DNA of 64,000 bases from Haloarcula japonica DSM 6131 (GCF_000336635.1 NZ_AOLY01000002.1:40233-104232), one strand, 5' to 3'; positions 25,901-34,490 are shown, counted from the first letter of the stretch. Notes: generated by a model from the sequence alone, not told the origin. A program made the numbers and translations.

Positions 25901-25990
25901 ATGAACAGACAGCAGATTATCAGCATAATCCTCGTCGGCCTGATGGTCGGGTCATCAGTGGTCTACGGATTAGCCTTCGCCTTCTTCTAG
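25901..25990 (+). CDS. 29-aa single-helix membrane microprotein
   Basis: A complete tiny gene: M-N-R-Q-Q followed by one hydrophobic helix (IISIILVGLMVGSSVVYGLA) and a short aromatic end. An AAGGAGAGGG Shine-Dalgarno-like stretch precedes the ATG, unusual in this mostly leaderless genome and good evidence for translation. Basic N-terminus with a helix predicts N-in orientation. The final TAG overlaps the stop of the convergent helicase in the palindrome CTAG. I recall similar microproteins in other haloarchaea. Function unknown. Confidence 0.65.
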   Translation: MNRQQIISIILVGLMVGSSVVYGLAFAFF

Positions 25991-27726
25991 TCCCACACGT
26001 CGGAGAGCGGGTGGTTTCCGTCACCGGACCGCGAGCGTGAGCGGTCGTGGCGGCGTTTCGTGCCCGAACTGAGCGACGAGAGCGCCTGGTCCGGCGCGAA
26101 TCGCGGCAGGTCGGGCTGTGAGAGGCGGTCGGCCTGCGCACGGAACCAGTCTGGCATGTCGTGTTCGGCGCGCTCAAACAGGTCCAGCAGCGACGAGTCC
26201 GCAAGGTAGGTCGCGCCGTAGTCATCGGGCGCGCGGACGACGCGGCCACAGGCCTGAATGACCGTCCGGAGCGCCGTCCGGTAGTACCAGCCCCACCGGT
26301 CGTCTTCGAGCCGTCTGGCGACGCGGGAATCTCGGGTATTGGGGTAAGGAGCCTTGCACAGCACCTGCCACCGACAGAGGTCGCCTTCGAGGTCGAGAGC
26401 TTCCTCCATCTTCACCGAAAGGAACACGTCGGGGTTGTCGCTGCGCTTCCAGGCGGACAGCGCGCCGTCTCGACCCTCCTTGTCGTGGGTGCGGACGCGA
26501 GCGCCGACGCCGAAGTCGTCGAGCAGGGCCTTCAGTTGCTCCTGAATGGCGTAGGAGTGGCAGTGAATCAGTCCCTTCTCGTCCGTGTGCTGGGCCATGA
26601 TGCGAACGATGGTTCGGGCGATGTCGGGCAGCGTGTCGTCGCGGTGCTCGTAGGTCATCTTCCCCTGGGCCACGTCGTACAGCGGCCGGTTCTCGACGGG
26701 GAAGGTGTGGCCGACCTCCACGAGCGCGACGTTGCTGGGGTCGAGACCGACGTTGGCACAGAACGCCTCCTTGTTGAGGATAGTCGCCGAGAGCAGGGCG
26801 AAGCGGTTGCCACGGTCCCAGACGGTGTGTTTGAGGTACCGCTCCGGATTCATCGGTTTGATCGTCACCGGTGCGTGCTCGCCGTCGGCCTGGTCGACGA
26901 CCCACGTGGTCGCGCTCTCGGTGTCGGTGTAGTCCTCGCGGAACCACCCGAGGTCCTGCCGGAGCGTGTTCAGCGAGTCCCGCTCGGCCACTTCCTCGCC
27001 CGTGAGTTCCGCCTTGTTTCGCAGTTCCTTCACGCGGCGCTCGGCGAGGTGCTCGACGCGTTCGGTAAAGGCGACGGCGTCGTCCAGGCCGTCGATGTCG
27101 GGCACGTCGATATCGTTCCACATCGGAATGGACTGCGGCGAGAGGTCGATAGTGGCGTACATCTCCGCCCACTCGCCCAGGCCGTGGGCCTCGTCGATGA
27201 CGACCACGTCGCGCTTGCCGAATACGTCGCTGCCGGCGGTCTGCATGAAATAGGCCAGCGTCATCGCGGCGATGCGCCGGTTCGAGGCGATAGCGCGGTC
27301 CGAGAAGTACGGACAGCGGTGCTTGACCTGACAGTCGAACTTCCGTTCGCGCACGCACGGGGCCTGGTTCACCGGCGTGTCCGTCTCGCCGGGGAGGATG
27401 CAGTCGTAGTTGTTCTTCCCGCGGATGACACAAAGGTCCTCCAGCAGAGCGTCCTCAGCCACGTCGTCTAGCTGGGAGACCTGTGGCGTGGTGTAGTAGG
27501 CGTCGATGACCTGCTCGGCGGCGGCATCGCCGGCAGTCCGGGCACACCCGGCGATGGCCCGAGCGAGCAACGATTTGCCGCTGCCGGTCGGCGCGCGAAC
27601 GAGGACAACGTCCTTGCCGCGCTCGAAGGCCGCACGGATGTCAGCCAGAGCCTGCTTTTGGTTGCCCCGGTAGGATGGGGCGGGGAACTCGTCGGTAATC
27701 CGTGCGGGGTACACGCGAGAAAGCAA
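25987..27726 (-). CDS. XPD/Rad3-DinG-like Fe-S DNA helicase
   Basis: A 579-aa superfamily 2 helicase. Walker A APTGSGKS (45-52) and DEAH (178-181) are clear. Between them lie Cys99, 109, 124, 132 and 138, of which four (probably 109-138) can hold the [4Fe-4S] cluster of XPD-type helicases; CVRERKFDCQVKHRC is the core. Motif VI appears as VIQACGRVVRAPDD near the C-terminus. The protein is shorter than eukaryotic XPD but in the archaeal range. Likely role: 5-prime to 3-prime unwinding in repair. The last 45 residues are basic, Ser/Arg-rich and probably disordered. Confidence 0.9.
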   Translation of the reverse strand: MLSRVYPARITDEFPAPSYRGNQKQALADIRAAFERGKDVVLVRAPTGSGKSLLARAIAGCARTAGDAAAEQVIDAYYTTPQVSQLDDVAEDALLEDLCVIRGKNNYDCILPGETDTPVNQAPCVRERKFDCQVKHRCPYFSDRAIASNRRIAAMTLAYFMQTAGSDVFGKRDVVVIDEAHGLGEWAEMYATIDLSPQSIPMWNDIDVPDIDGLDDAVAFTERVEHLAERRVKELRNKAELTGEEVAERDSLNTLRQDLGWFREDYTDTESATTWVVDQADGEHAPVTIKPMNPERYLKHTVWDRGNRFALLSATILNKEAFCANVGLDPSNVALVEVGHTFPVENRPLYDVAQGKMTYEHRDDTLPDIARTIVRIMAQHTDEKGLIHCHSYAIQEQLKALLDDFGVGARVRTHDKEGRDGALSAWKRSDNPDVFLSVKMEEALDLEGDLCRWQVLCKAPYPNTRDSRVARRLEDDRWGWYYRTALRTVIQACGRVVRAPDDYGATYLADSSLLDLFERAEHDMPDWFRAQADRLSQPDLPRFAPDQALSSLSSGTKRRHDRSRSRSGDGNHPLSDVWD

Positions 27727-27841
27727 CGGACGAGGCGGCCTAAACCTTTCTTGTCGCCGGATGTGCGTCAGCAGCTATCCGTGACGATGGTGTGAGTCAT
27801 GTTCACATGCACACGGTCGTGGTACTGCTACTCTCGGAATG

Positions 27842-27850
27842 CTTATACAT
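27842..27850 (+). promoter_or_regulatory. TATA box of the cold-shock gene
   Basis: CTTATACAT at 27842-27850 lies about 29 bp from the ATG at 27875, the usual archaeal spacing for a short- or no-leader message. The following ATACCCCCTGTACGTATAT is A+T-rich with a GTAC centre. Confidence 0.6.
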
Positions 27851-27874
27851 ATACCCCCTGTACGTATATTTGCA

Positions 27875-28069
27875 ATGGCAAACGGTAAGGTTGATTTCTT
27901 CAACGACACAGGCGGTTACGGTTTCATCTCGACTGAGGACGCGGACGATGACGTTTTCTTCCACATGGAAGACGTTGGCGGCCCTGACCTCGAAGAAGGC
28001 GAGGAGATCGAATTCGACATCGAACAGGCCGACAAGGGCCCCCGCGCGACGAACGTCGTCCGCAACTAA
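27875..28069 (+). CDS. cold-shock-domain protein
   Basis: A 64-aa single cold-shock domain, an OB-fold that binds single-stranded RNA and DNA. RNP1-like GGYGFIST and RNP2-like DVFFHMEDV are intact, with the starting MANGKVDFFNDTG and the end RATNVVRN of the family. The many Asp/Glu residues reflect the halophilic setting. It has a clear TATA element and no operon partner, since the downstream genes run the other way. Likely an RNA chaperone in growth or temperature shift. Confidence 0.95.
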   Translation: MANGKVDFFNDTGGYGFISTEDADDDVFFHMEDVGGPDLEEGEEIEFDIEQADKGPRATNVVRN

Positions 28070-28122
28070 GGCAGATTTCCGGTCGATCAGCGACCGTATC
28101 TGACACTTGTTCTTATCGAAGC

Positions 28123-28416
28123 TCACTCGACGAGCAGCGCGTACAGCACGGCACAGAGCCCTGCGACGGTCACGAGACCCCTGACGAGTAACACGACCCC
28201 ATCTCCGGCACCCGCCCAGTCAGCGACAGTGACGGCGGCGTAAACGCCGGCAGTCAGCGACGCGATACCAACGGCGAGCCATCGCATCTTCGACGCGTCG
28301 TTGCGCCGGTAGCCGCGATAGGCCAGCGATGCGACGAACAGTCCGACGGCGGCTGTCAGGGCCCGCGAGAGTTCCGCGACGAGATCCGGCGCGAGCAAGT
28401 CGAGGACCACCGTCAC
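28123..28416 (-). CDS. three-helix membrane protein (DUF7521-like), second of pair
   Basis: A 97-aa hydrophobic protein with three membrane helices. The basic loop A-Y-R-G-Y-R-R-N-D-A-S-K after the first helix is the pattern I associate with DUF7521. It starts with GTG at 28416, sharing GTGA with the stop of the upstream paralogue, so translation is coupled. Last gene of an HTH-membrane-membrane unit. No enzymatic motif; sensing or anchoring is a guess. Confidence 0.72.
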   Translation of the reverse strand: MTVVLDLLAPDLVAELSRALTAAVGLFVASLAYRGYRRNDASKMRWLAVGIASLTAGVYAAVTVADWAGAGDGVVLLVRGLVTVAGLCAVLYALLVE

Positions 28417-28742
28417 GACGACTCACCGCCGTAGACGGTCCAGAGAATCGTTCCGAGTCCGAACAGTTCGCAGGCGCTGACGAGGAACGAGCGCCCGACG
28501 GCACCGACGGCAGTGGCCGTGGGGAGTGCGATACGGAGGATTTCCGGGACGGTCGTGAGGAGGAGGAGCCCGACAGCGAGGGTCAGCATGCCCGTCCGGC
28601 CGGGGCCGCGACAGTAGCCACGGATCAAGACGATGGCGATGGCGGCCGAGAGTGCAACTGTGACGAGCGAGAGCGCGATAACGGCCAGCGCGATCCCCTG
28701 GTCGGTCCAGCCAGTGCGTATCTGTAGTAGTGTCGCGAGCAT
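28413..28742 (-). CDS. three-helix membrane protein (DUF7521-like), first of pair
   Basis: A 109-aa protein with three membrane helices (about residues 18-42, 50-70 and 82-104) and a basic loop L-I-R-G-Y-C-R-G-P-G-R after helix one, as in its neighbour. The ATG at 28742 lies only 1 bp after the stop of the winged-helix regulator, so the three genes form one translational unit. Divergence between the two paralogues suggests a heteromeric membrane complex, which is inference. Confidence 0.72.
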   Translation of the reverse strand: MLATLLQIRTGWTDQGIALAVIALSLVTVALSAAIAIVLIRGYCRGPGRTGMLTLAVGLLLLTTVPEILRIALPTATAVGAVGRSFLVSACELFGLGTILWTVYGGESS

Positions 28743-28743
28743 C

Positions 28744-29088
28744 TCAGGACAGCCCCTGAAACAGGTCGGTAAATCGATCCGCCGGGTCCTGCGAGGATCG
28801 CGTGACGGCGATGTCGTATGTCCCGTCGACGAACGTGACTGTCACGTCCTCGACGGTCGCGACGTAGCGCTTGTAGTGGTGGCCGTCGGGGTCGACAGCC
28901 TGCCGCTCGGCGACAAGGTCAGCAGCTTCCAGTCGTTCAAGGCGGCGGTATGCCGTCGGATCAGACATCTCGCAGGCCGTACAGAGTTCAGAGACAGACA
29001 TCGGTCCAGTGGTGAGTTCAGCGATGATGGCCCGCGCGTACTCGTCTTCGAGTAGCGCGAGCAGTTCGTCGTCGCCGACCGCGTCCAT
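28744..29088 (-). CDS. winged-helix regulator of the second membrane module
   Basis: A 114-aa ArsR-like winged-helix protein: DEYARAIIAELTTGPMSVSE, then LCTACEMSDPTAYRRLERLE and a wing rich in basic and acidic residues, DPDGHHYKRYVATVEDV. Two cysteines in the recognition-helix approach (C-T-A-C) could sense metal or redox state, though only two are present. The frame runs to 29136, but the TATA element at 29108-29118 puts the leaderless start at the ATG at 29088. First gene of an HTH-membrane-membrane unit. Confidence 0.83.
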   Translation of the reverse strand: MDAVGDDELLALLEDEYARAIIAELTTGPMSVSELCTACEMSDPTAYRRLERLEAADLVAERQAVDPDGHHYKRYVATVEDVTVTFVDGTYDIAVTRSSQDPADRFTDLFQGLS

Positions 29089-29107
29089 AGTCGCTCCAGC
29101 GAGCGGA

Positions 29108-29118
29108 GTATAATAAAA
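29108..29118 (-). promoter_or_regulatory. TATA box of the second HTH/membrane module
   Basis: On the reverse strand TTTTTATTATA, an unusually A+T-rich box, lies about 25 bp before the ATG at 29088. It decides the start of the winged-helix regulator. Confidence 0.6.
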
Positions 29119-29235
29119 AGTCTCACCGGCTTCCAACCCGGAAGCGGTGCCCGCGGTGATACGTCGGCTCCGGCCGGCCGTCCATGTGTGTCACCGAACC
29201 CACCGGAGCAAAGGGACAGCCAGGCGACCACGAGC

Positions 29236-30171
29236 ATGGTCGCGCGGGCCGCTTCGGGACTCCGCTGGCCGGTCTGGAACAATGCAGACAGGAGGATCAG
29301 AGCACCGCTGCGTGCAGTGTTTCCGGCGGTGTTGTCGTTTCTGGCCCTCGCGGCGCTACAGCCCGTCGTTCGAGCCCGGTTCACACATCCGGTCCGAGAA
29401 CCGATCGAAGCGGCCGGGATCGGGGCGATTCTCGTCGCCACAGTGTTCATCAGTGCTCGTCTCCTCGACCGTCGCCCCATCGGCGAGTACGGGCTGTCGC
29501 TCGACCGCCGCTGGTGGCGGTCGTTCGCCGTCGGCGGCGCGATAGCGACCGCCATCAACGCCGGGGCGCTCGCCGTCGCTGTCAGTGCGGGCTGGGCTAC
29601 GGTCGTCGGGGTCGCGGAGGGGGCCGGCGACCTCCCGTTCCTCCCGGCGATGGTCGTCGTCTTCGCCTACATCGCCCTCGCGGCAGCGTGGGAGGAAGTC
29701 GTCTTCCGCGGCGCGATGCTGAAGAACCTCGCTGAAGGGGCGGATGGACTGGTTCCGCGGTGGGCGGCGGTCGGGCTCGCGGTGCTCCTGAGTGCGCTCG
29801 TCTTCGCCTCCCTGCACGGCGGGAAGATCGATCACCCGAGCCAGTACGGCTACTACCTGCTCGCCGGACTCGTCTTGAGCGGTGCATACGTGCTCACCGG
29901 CGACCTCGCGCTCCCGATCGGCTTTCACGTCTGGTACAACTTTACCCAAAGCGCGGTGTTCGGTCTCGGTCACTCACAGCAGACCCCCGAACTGCTCGCC
30001 GTCGAAATCGTCGGTCCACCTCGATGGGTCGGCGAGGAAGGGACCATCTTCACTGTCTTTGCTGTCATCGGGGGGCTTCTGTTGCTGGCATACGTTCGCT
30101 GGCGCGACGGCCGTCTCAGAATCGACGAGCGCGTGACGCAGTGGACGCCAAGAGCCGAGCGGGAGACGTGA
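29236..30171 (+). CDS. CPBP-family intramembrane metalloprotease (second copy)
   Basis: A 311-aa multi-helix membrane protein of the CPBP/Rce1-like family, paralogous to the one at 15316. Motif 1 AAAWEEVVFRGAML carries the E-E-x3-R residues; motif 2 is VFASLHGGK; motif 3 GFHVWYNFTQ. The frame starts at a GTG at 29188; the ATG at 29236 gives the family N-terminus (R-W-P-V-W-N-N-A-D-R-R-I-R-A-P). It is divergent from the HTH/membrane module. The next gene, on the other strand, ends 5 bp after it. Physiological substrate unknown. Confidence 0.88.
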   Translation: MVARAASGLRWPVWNNADRRIRAPLRAVFPAVLSFLALAALQPVVRARFTHPVREPIEAAGIGAILVATVFISARLLDRRPIGEYGLSLDRRWWRSFAVGGAIATAINAGALAVAVSAGWATVVGVAEGAGDLPFLPAMVVVFAYIALAAAWEEVVFRGAMLKNLAEGADGLVPRWAAVGLAVLLSALVFASLHGGKIDHPSQYGYYLLAGLVLSGAYVLTGDLALPIGFHVWYNFTQSAVFGLGHSQQTPELLAVEIVGPPRWVGEEGTIFTVFAVIGGLLLLAYVRWRDGRLRIDERVTQWTPRAERET

Positions 30172-30176
30172 CGACG

Positions 30177-30380
30177 TTAGAGGGCGGCTACATCCGCCGC
30201 AGTCACTTCTTGATCGTCGGGTAGCCGGTCGATACAGTCATAACAAAGGAAGTGTTCCGTATCGTCGCCGAGTTCGAGGACAATACCTTCGGTCGGTCTG
30301 GACTCCTGCGACCAGATGTTGGCGATGCCGCCAGCTATCGAAACGTTCGTATCGCACCCGTCGCAGGCTCTGGAGGCCAT
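30177..30380 (-). CDS. small zinc-binding protein (DUF7561-like)
   Basis: A 67-aa protein beginning MASRACDGCDTNVSIAGGIA with a C-x2-C knuckle and a second C-x2-C in FLCYDCIDRLPDD, a four-cysteine zinc site. The sequence pattern matches a haloarchaeal family I recall as DUF7561. The longer frame to 30458 is unlikely because the TATA-like GTATAC at 30399-30406 sits inside it. Function unknown; size suits a protein adaptor or ribosome-associated factor. Confidence 0.75.
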   Translation of the reverse strand: MASRACDGCDTNVSIAGGIANIWSQESRPTEGIVLELGDDTEHFLCYDCIDRLPDDQEVTAADVAAL

Positions 30381-30490
30381 TAGCCGATATTTATACGCTG
30401 TATACACTTCAAGGTAGCTGGCTCCTTCGAACAGGTCAGCGTGATTAACTCTCGACATACTTTTGTCGTCCGATGGGCACCATCCAGATA

Positions 30491-31477
30491 ATGCAAATAC
30501 TGGTCACAGGGGGTGCCGGGTTCATCGGCGGTCACCTGGCACAGCGGTTCGCCGCCGACAGCCACGATGTCGTCGTGCTCGACAACCGCGACCCGTTCTA
30601 CGATCTGGATATCAAGCAACACAACATCGAGGCGGGGCGGGACGCCGCCCGGAACAGCGACGGGAGCTACGAGTTCATCGAGGGCGACGTGCGTGACGCG
30701 GAACTGGTGACTGAGCTTGTCGCCGACGCCGACTACGTCTACCACCAGGCCGCCCAGGCCGGCGTCCGCCCGAGCGTCAAGAGCCCCCGCAAGTACGACG
30801 AGGTCAACGTCGACGGGACGCTGAACCTCCTCGACGCCTGCCGCGACGAAGGCATCGAGCGGTTCGTGATGGCGTCCTCTTCCTCAGTCTACGGCAAGCC
30901 GCAGTACCTGCCCTACGACGAGCAGCACCCGACGACGCCCGTCTCACCTTACGGTGCGTCGAAACTCGCCGCCGAGCGCTACGCCTGTGCGTACAGCGAA
31001 GTGTACGACCTCCCCGCCGTCGCCCTCCGCTATTTCACCGTTTACGGCCCACGGATGCGACCGAACATGGCGATCTCGAACTTCGTCTCCCGGTGTCACA
31101 ACGGCGAGCCGCCGGTCATCTACGGCGACGGGACGCAGACGCGCGATTTCACCTACATCGAGGACGTCATCGACGCGAACATGACGCTGCTGCACGAGGA
31201 CGCCGCCGACGGGCAGGCGATCAACATCGGGTCGACGGACAACATCGAGATCAAGACGCTCGCGACGGAAATCCGCGATCAGATCGACCCGGACCTCGAT
31301 CTGGTCTACGAGGAACGCCACGACGCCGACGCAGAACACACCCACGCCGCAACCGAGCGCGCCGAGGAACTGCTCGGCTATGACCCGGACCACACTATCC
31401 GGGAGGGGGTCGCGAAGTTCATCGACTGGTATCGGGATAACCGTGACTGGTACGAGCCGCTCGTCCGACAGTCCTGA
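30491..31477 (+). CDS. NAD-dependent nucleotide-sugar epimerase/dehydratase
   Basis: A 328-aa extended short-chain dehydrogenase acting on nucleotide sugars, similar to UDP-glucose/UDP-glucuronate 4-epimerases. The NAD fold starts MQILVTGGAGFIGGHLAQ; the catalytic Ser is in VMASSSSVYG and Tyr-x3-Lys in PYGASKLAAE; substrate-binding PRMRPNMAISNFV and YGDGTQTRDFTYIEDV follow. Likely provides precursors for S-layer or lipid glycosylation. The frame begins 18 bp earlier at 30473, but the TATA-like CATACTTTTG at about 30456 favours the ATG at 30491. A second SDR-type gene follows 54 bp downstream. Confidence 0.92.
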   Translation: MQILVTGGAGFIGGHLAQRFAADSHDVVVLDNRDPFYDLDIKQHNIEAGRDAARNSDGSYEFIEGDVRDAELVTELVADADYVYHQAAQAGVRPSVKSPRKYDEVNVDGTLNLLDACRDEGIERFVMASSSSVYGKPQYLPYDEQHPTTPVSPYGASKLAAERYACAYSEVYDLPAVALRYFTVYGPRMRPNMAISNFVSRCHNGEPPVIYGDGTQTRDFTYIEDVIDANMTLLHEDAADGQAINIGSTDNIEIKTLATEIRDQIDPDLDLVYEERHDADAEHTHAATERAEELLGYDPDHTIREGVAKFIDWYRDNRDWYEPLVRQS

Positions 31478-31531
31478 GGGGCGACACGAACAGACCACGG
31501 TTTTAACCTCGTCCCGTCCTGCAGGAAGGGT

Positions 31532-32470
31532 ATGCACGTGCTCGTGACCGGTGCGACGGGGTTCGTCGGGAGCCATCTCCTCCCGGCGCTCCTCGCGGCC
31601 GGTCACAGCGTCCGCGCGCTCGTTCGCGACCGGAGCGAGTACGACCCACCCGACGGCGTCGACGTGGTGACAGGTGACCTGCTCGACGCGGGCAGTTTCG
31701 ACGCCGGCCTCGACGGCGTCGACGTCGCCTACTATCTGGTCCATTCGATGCGTGCCGGAAGCGACTACGCCGAACGGGACCGGCGGGCAGCGCGGAACTT
31801 CCGTCGGGCGGCCGACGAGGCCGGTGTCGACCGAGTCGTCTATCTCGGTGGACTCGGCGAGGACGACGAGACGCTGTCCGAGCATCTCCGGTCGCGCCGG
31901 GAGGTCGAGTTCATTCTCCGGGACGGCGAGTACGACCTGACGACGTTCCGGGCGGCCATCATCATCGGTGCGGGCTCGGCGAGCTTCCGGATGATACGCG
32001 AGCTAACGACGCGACTGCCCGTGATGCTGACACCGCGCTGGGTGCGGACAGACTGTCATCCGATCGCTATCGACGACGTCATTTCGTACCTGGTCGATGT
32101 GCTCGACAAGCCGGAAACGGCCGGCGAGACCTACGAGATCGGCGGGCCGGAGGTACTGACATACGCGGAGATCCTGAAGCAGACAGGCCGACTCATGGGA
32201 GCTGGTGAGCCGACAATCGTGCCGATACCGGTGTTGACGCCGAAGCTGTCGGCGTACTGGGTCGCCCTCATGACCGACGTGCCATCGAGCGTCGCCCGCC
32301 CGCTCATCCACGGCCTGAAGACGCCGGTGGTCGCAGACACCGAGGCGGCTCAGGCACAGTTCGCCGTTGACCCGACATCGTTCGCAGATGCGGTCAGGCT
32401 GGCCCTCAGCGAGTCTCGGAGTCGAGACGCGGCACGGGTGGCCGCAGCTACAGGTGGTGCAGGCAGATGA
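31532..32470 (+). CDS. NmrA-like NAD(P)H-binding protein
   Basis: A 312-aa atypical short-chain dehydrogenase of the NmrA/YbjT-like group. Nucleotide-binding MHVLVTGATGFVGSHLLPAL; AYYLVHSMRAG replaces the usual active-site block and lacks a Tyr-x3-Lys, so it may be a redox sensor rather than a dehydrogenase; later LTTFRAAIIIGAGSASF and YEIGGPEVLTYAEIL are typical. TATA-like GGTTTTAAC at 31499-31507 gives a leaderless start. Its stop overlaps the next gene by 4 bp (ATGA), coupling it to a membrane protein. Confidence 0.85.
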   Translation: MHVLVTGATGFVGSHLLPALLAAGHSVRALVRDRSEYDPPDGVDVVTGDLLDAGSFDAGLDGVDVAYYLVHSMRAGSDYAERDRRAARNFRRAADEAGVDRVVYLGGLGEDDETLSEHLRSRREVEFILRDGEYDLTTFRAAIIIGAGSASFRMIRELTTRLPVMLTPRWVRTDCHPIAIDDVISYLVDVLDKPETAGETYEIGGPEVLTYAEILKQTGRLMGAGEPTIVPIPVLTPKLSAYWVALMTDVPSSVARPLIHGLKTPVVADTEAAQAQFAVDPTSFADAVRLALSESRSRDAARVAAATGGAGR

Positions 32471-33201
32471 GCGGTGACAGCGCCCGTCCCGAGTACGGCG
32501 AGACGTGGGTTTACGAGAGCATCATCGGTGCGCTGCCGGGGATTCGACTCCCGACGTGGGCGGCGATGGCGATTCAACTCCTCATCTTCGAGGTCGCCAT
32601 CGTCGCTCTGTCGTGGTACTACGAGGTCTGGAGCGCCGCCATCGCCGGGACGGTCGTCGTGTTCGTCGCGACCATCGGAAGCGCGGAGATGCTCCGTATC
32701 AGCACGCTTATCCGCCGTATCGACGTGCCACCGACCTACCGTGCGCTGTTGTTCGCCTCGAACGTCGAGGTCGTGTTGTCCGTGCTCGCGTACATCGCCC
32801 TGCTCACACATCTGTTCGTGTTCGACCCGCAGGTCAGTTCGATGCCACTGCTCGACCGGCTGTTCGGGTCGGAACCGCCGGTACTGGTTGTGTACCTGAC
32901 GCTGCTCATCCTCTGGGACGTGAGTTACCGCATCGGGACGGGCTGGTGGGCCAGCGTCACGGGCCTGTGGCGGTCGGCTCGCTACCGGTTCGACCCCGAG
33001 ACGGCGCGGGTGTTCATGCGGGCCGACCTGGAGATATGGGGCTTTGGCGTCCTCCAGCTCGTGCTCGTGCCGTTCGTGCTCGACCAGCCGGTGTTGCTCG
33101 CAGCGCTTGTCGGCCACGTGATAGCCGTCACAGCCGTGACGGCCGTCTCTGTCGGGCTGTTACGCTACCGGTCAAGAACGGCCGGCGTCAGTCAGAGTTG
33201 A
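32467..33201 (+). CDS. polytopic membrane protein (DUF7530-like)
   Basis: A 244-aa integral membrane protein with about six predicted helices. The N-terminus YGETWVYESIIGALPGIRLP and a central IGTGWWASVTGLWRSARYRF are recognisable; I associate it with DUF7530 (from memory). Its start shares ATGA with the NmrA-like gene, implying that the two products work in one process, perhaps membrane lipid metabolism. The 3-prime end overlaps the convergent DUF5786-like gene by 14 bp. No transporter motif. Confidence 0.7.
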   Translation: MSGDSARPEYGETWVYESIIGALPGIRLPTWAAMAIQLLIFEVAIVALSWYYEVWSAAIAGTVVVFVATIGSAEMLRISTLIRRIDVPPTYRALLFASNVEVVLSVLAYIALLTHLFVFDPQVSSMPLLDRLFGSEPPVLVVYLTLLILWDVSYRIGTGWWASVTGLWRSARYRFDPETARVFMRADLEIWGFGVLQLVLVPFVLDQPVLLAALVGHVIAVTAVTAVSVGLLRYRSRTAGVSQS

Positions 33202-33361
33202 TCTGTTTGAACTGGTCGAGCAACTCTTCTGTCGATTCCTCGCCGTCGTAGTCGACGCTTCCGTGATAGGTACTCCGACCGTCGTCTTCCGACAGGTCGA
33301 CCTCGCTGTTCTTGCGCTCACGGCGTTCGTGTTCGTCGTCGTCGTACGCTCCCATCGACAT
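33188..33361 (-). CDS. small acidic DUF5786-like protein
   Basis: A 57-aa protein beginning MSMGAYDDDEHERRERKNSE with conserved YHGSVDYDGEES and the end ELLDQFKQINSD. I recall this as DUF5786, found across haloarchaea. It has no hydrophobic core of note and is probably largely helical. ATGs at 33361 and 33355 are both possible. The last 14 bp overlap the end of the convergent membrane-protein gene. Function unknown. Confidence 0.78.
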   Translation of the reverse strand: MSMGAYDDDEHERRERKNSEVDLSEDDGRSTYHGSVDYDGEESTEELLDQFKQINSD

Positions 33362-33515
33362 AGGTTACCACGGTAAACCTTGGCTGGTAGTGACTATCAA
33401 TGTAACGGTGGTCACAGAACCCGTACCACACAGGCGGTAGAGCTGTCAAGCGGTGCAAAAGGGGGTGTTTCGACAGGGCGGAACGCCCAAGACCACCGAC
33501 CGTCTACACGCCCCT

Positions 33516-34490
33516 GTGGCTGGTCCCTTACGTCTGCGACAGTCGAACGAGCGATGGAGCGAGAAGCGGGTCCGGAACGACCTGCTGACACCGCTGCAGA
33601 ACACCTTCGGTGCGACGATGAGCGGTCCGTGGTTCGCCCCGCCGGAGGGGTGGGCCGCGCGCCGACTAGAGATGGACAACGGTGACCTAGCGCTGTTTTG
33701 CTGGAACGGCCAGCGGGCGTACTGGGTCGGAAATACGGAGACACCGCAGACGCTGTGGCGGACAGAGAAGTACACGTTCGACGAGGTGCCCGACGAGATT
33801 AGCGAGTGGGTCCAGCGCGAGCTATTCGCCCAGCTAGAGGTGGAAGACCCGTGGCTCACCGAGTACGAGACGCTCGCGCACTTTTTCCTGCCCGTGTTCC
33901 TCTCGAAGGACGGCCGGGAGTCGACACGGAGGTTCTTCCGGGACCACGCCGGCGGCTTCCCCGACGCCGAGCGAGCGAACGGGCTGGCGTTCTACGACGA
34001 CTTCCTCGCGACCGGCGCGCTGGACGACTATCGCTACACAATGGCGAGCAAACTCGGGACCAGCGAGGGCTTTGACCTGTCGCGGATGCGGGCGACGATG
34101 GGCGAGTTCAACGTCGCCAAACTGCTCGTCGACGCGGGCAATGACATCACCCCCGAGGTCGAACTGGACTCGGGTCACTCCGTCGACTTCCGGGTCGAAG
34201 ACACGCTCGTCGAGGTCACGCGCCCCCGGCCACCGTCCCGACGGCAGGTCGACACTGCTGTCGGTGCGGTGAAGGCGTCCGGCGATGCGAAGACACGCGA
34301 CCAGCTAGCGGCCCACCCCGGTGCGGTCCTCGTAGTCGACTGCAGTTCTTTCCCAGACGACGACTGGCGTCGGGTCTACGGCGAACAGCCAGACGTGGGG
34401 TACTCGCCGACCATCGTGTTCCGCGCTCGACCGGACGGCAGCATGGAAGGGTATGCCTACGGCTCGGTTCCGTTCCCGCTACCGTTTTAA
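33516..34490 (+). CDS. conserved haloarchaeal DUF5784-like protein
   Basis: A 324-aa soluble protein of a haloarchaea-specific family (DUF5784 from memory). The start is a GTG at 33516 giving V-A-G-P-L-R-L-R-Q, the family N-terminus; the ATG at 33618 would cut 34 conserved residues. Conserved blocks: MSGPWFAPPEGWAARRLEMD, NTETPQTLWRTEKYTFDEVP, FFLPVFLSKDGRESTRRFFR and DFRVEDTLVEVTRPRPPSRR. The block near residues 215-235 (D-F-R-V, then E-V-T-R) resembles a PD-(D/E)xK-like fold, but no proper E-x-K is present. Function unknown. Confidence 0.78.
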   Translation: MAGPLRLRQSNERWSEKRVRNDLLTPLQNTFGATMSGPWFAPPEGWAARRLEMDNGDLALFCWNGQRAYWVGNTETPQTLWRTEKYTFDEVPDEISEWVQRELFAQLEVEDPWLTEYETLAHFFLPVFLSKDGRESTRRFFRDHAGGFPDAERANGLAFYDDFLATGALDDYRYTMASKLGTSEGFDLSRMRATMGEFNVAKLLVDAGNDITPEVELDSGHSVDFRVEDTLVEVTRPRPPSRRQVDTAVGAVKASGDAKTRDQLAAHPGAVLVVDCSSFPDDDWRRVYGEQPDVGYSPTIVFRARPDGSMEGYAYGSVPFPLPF

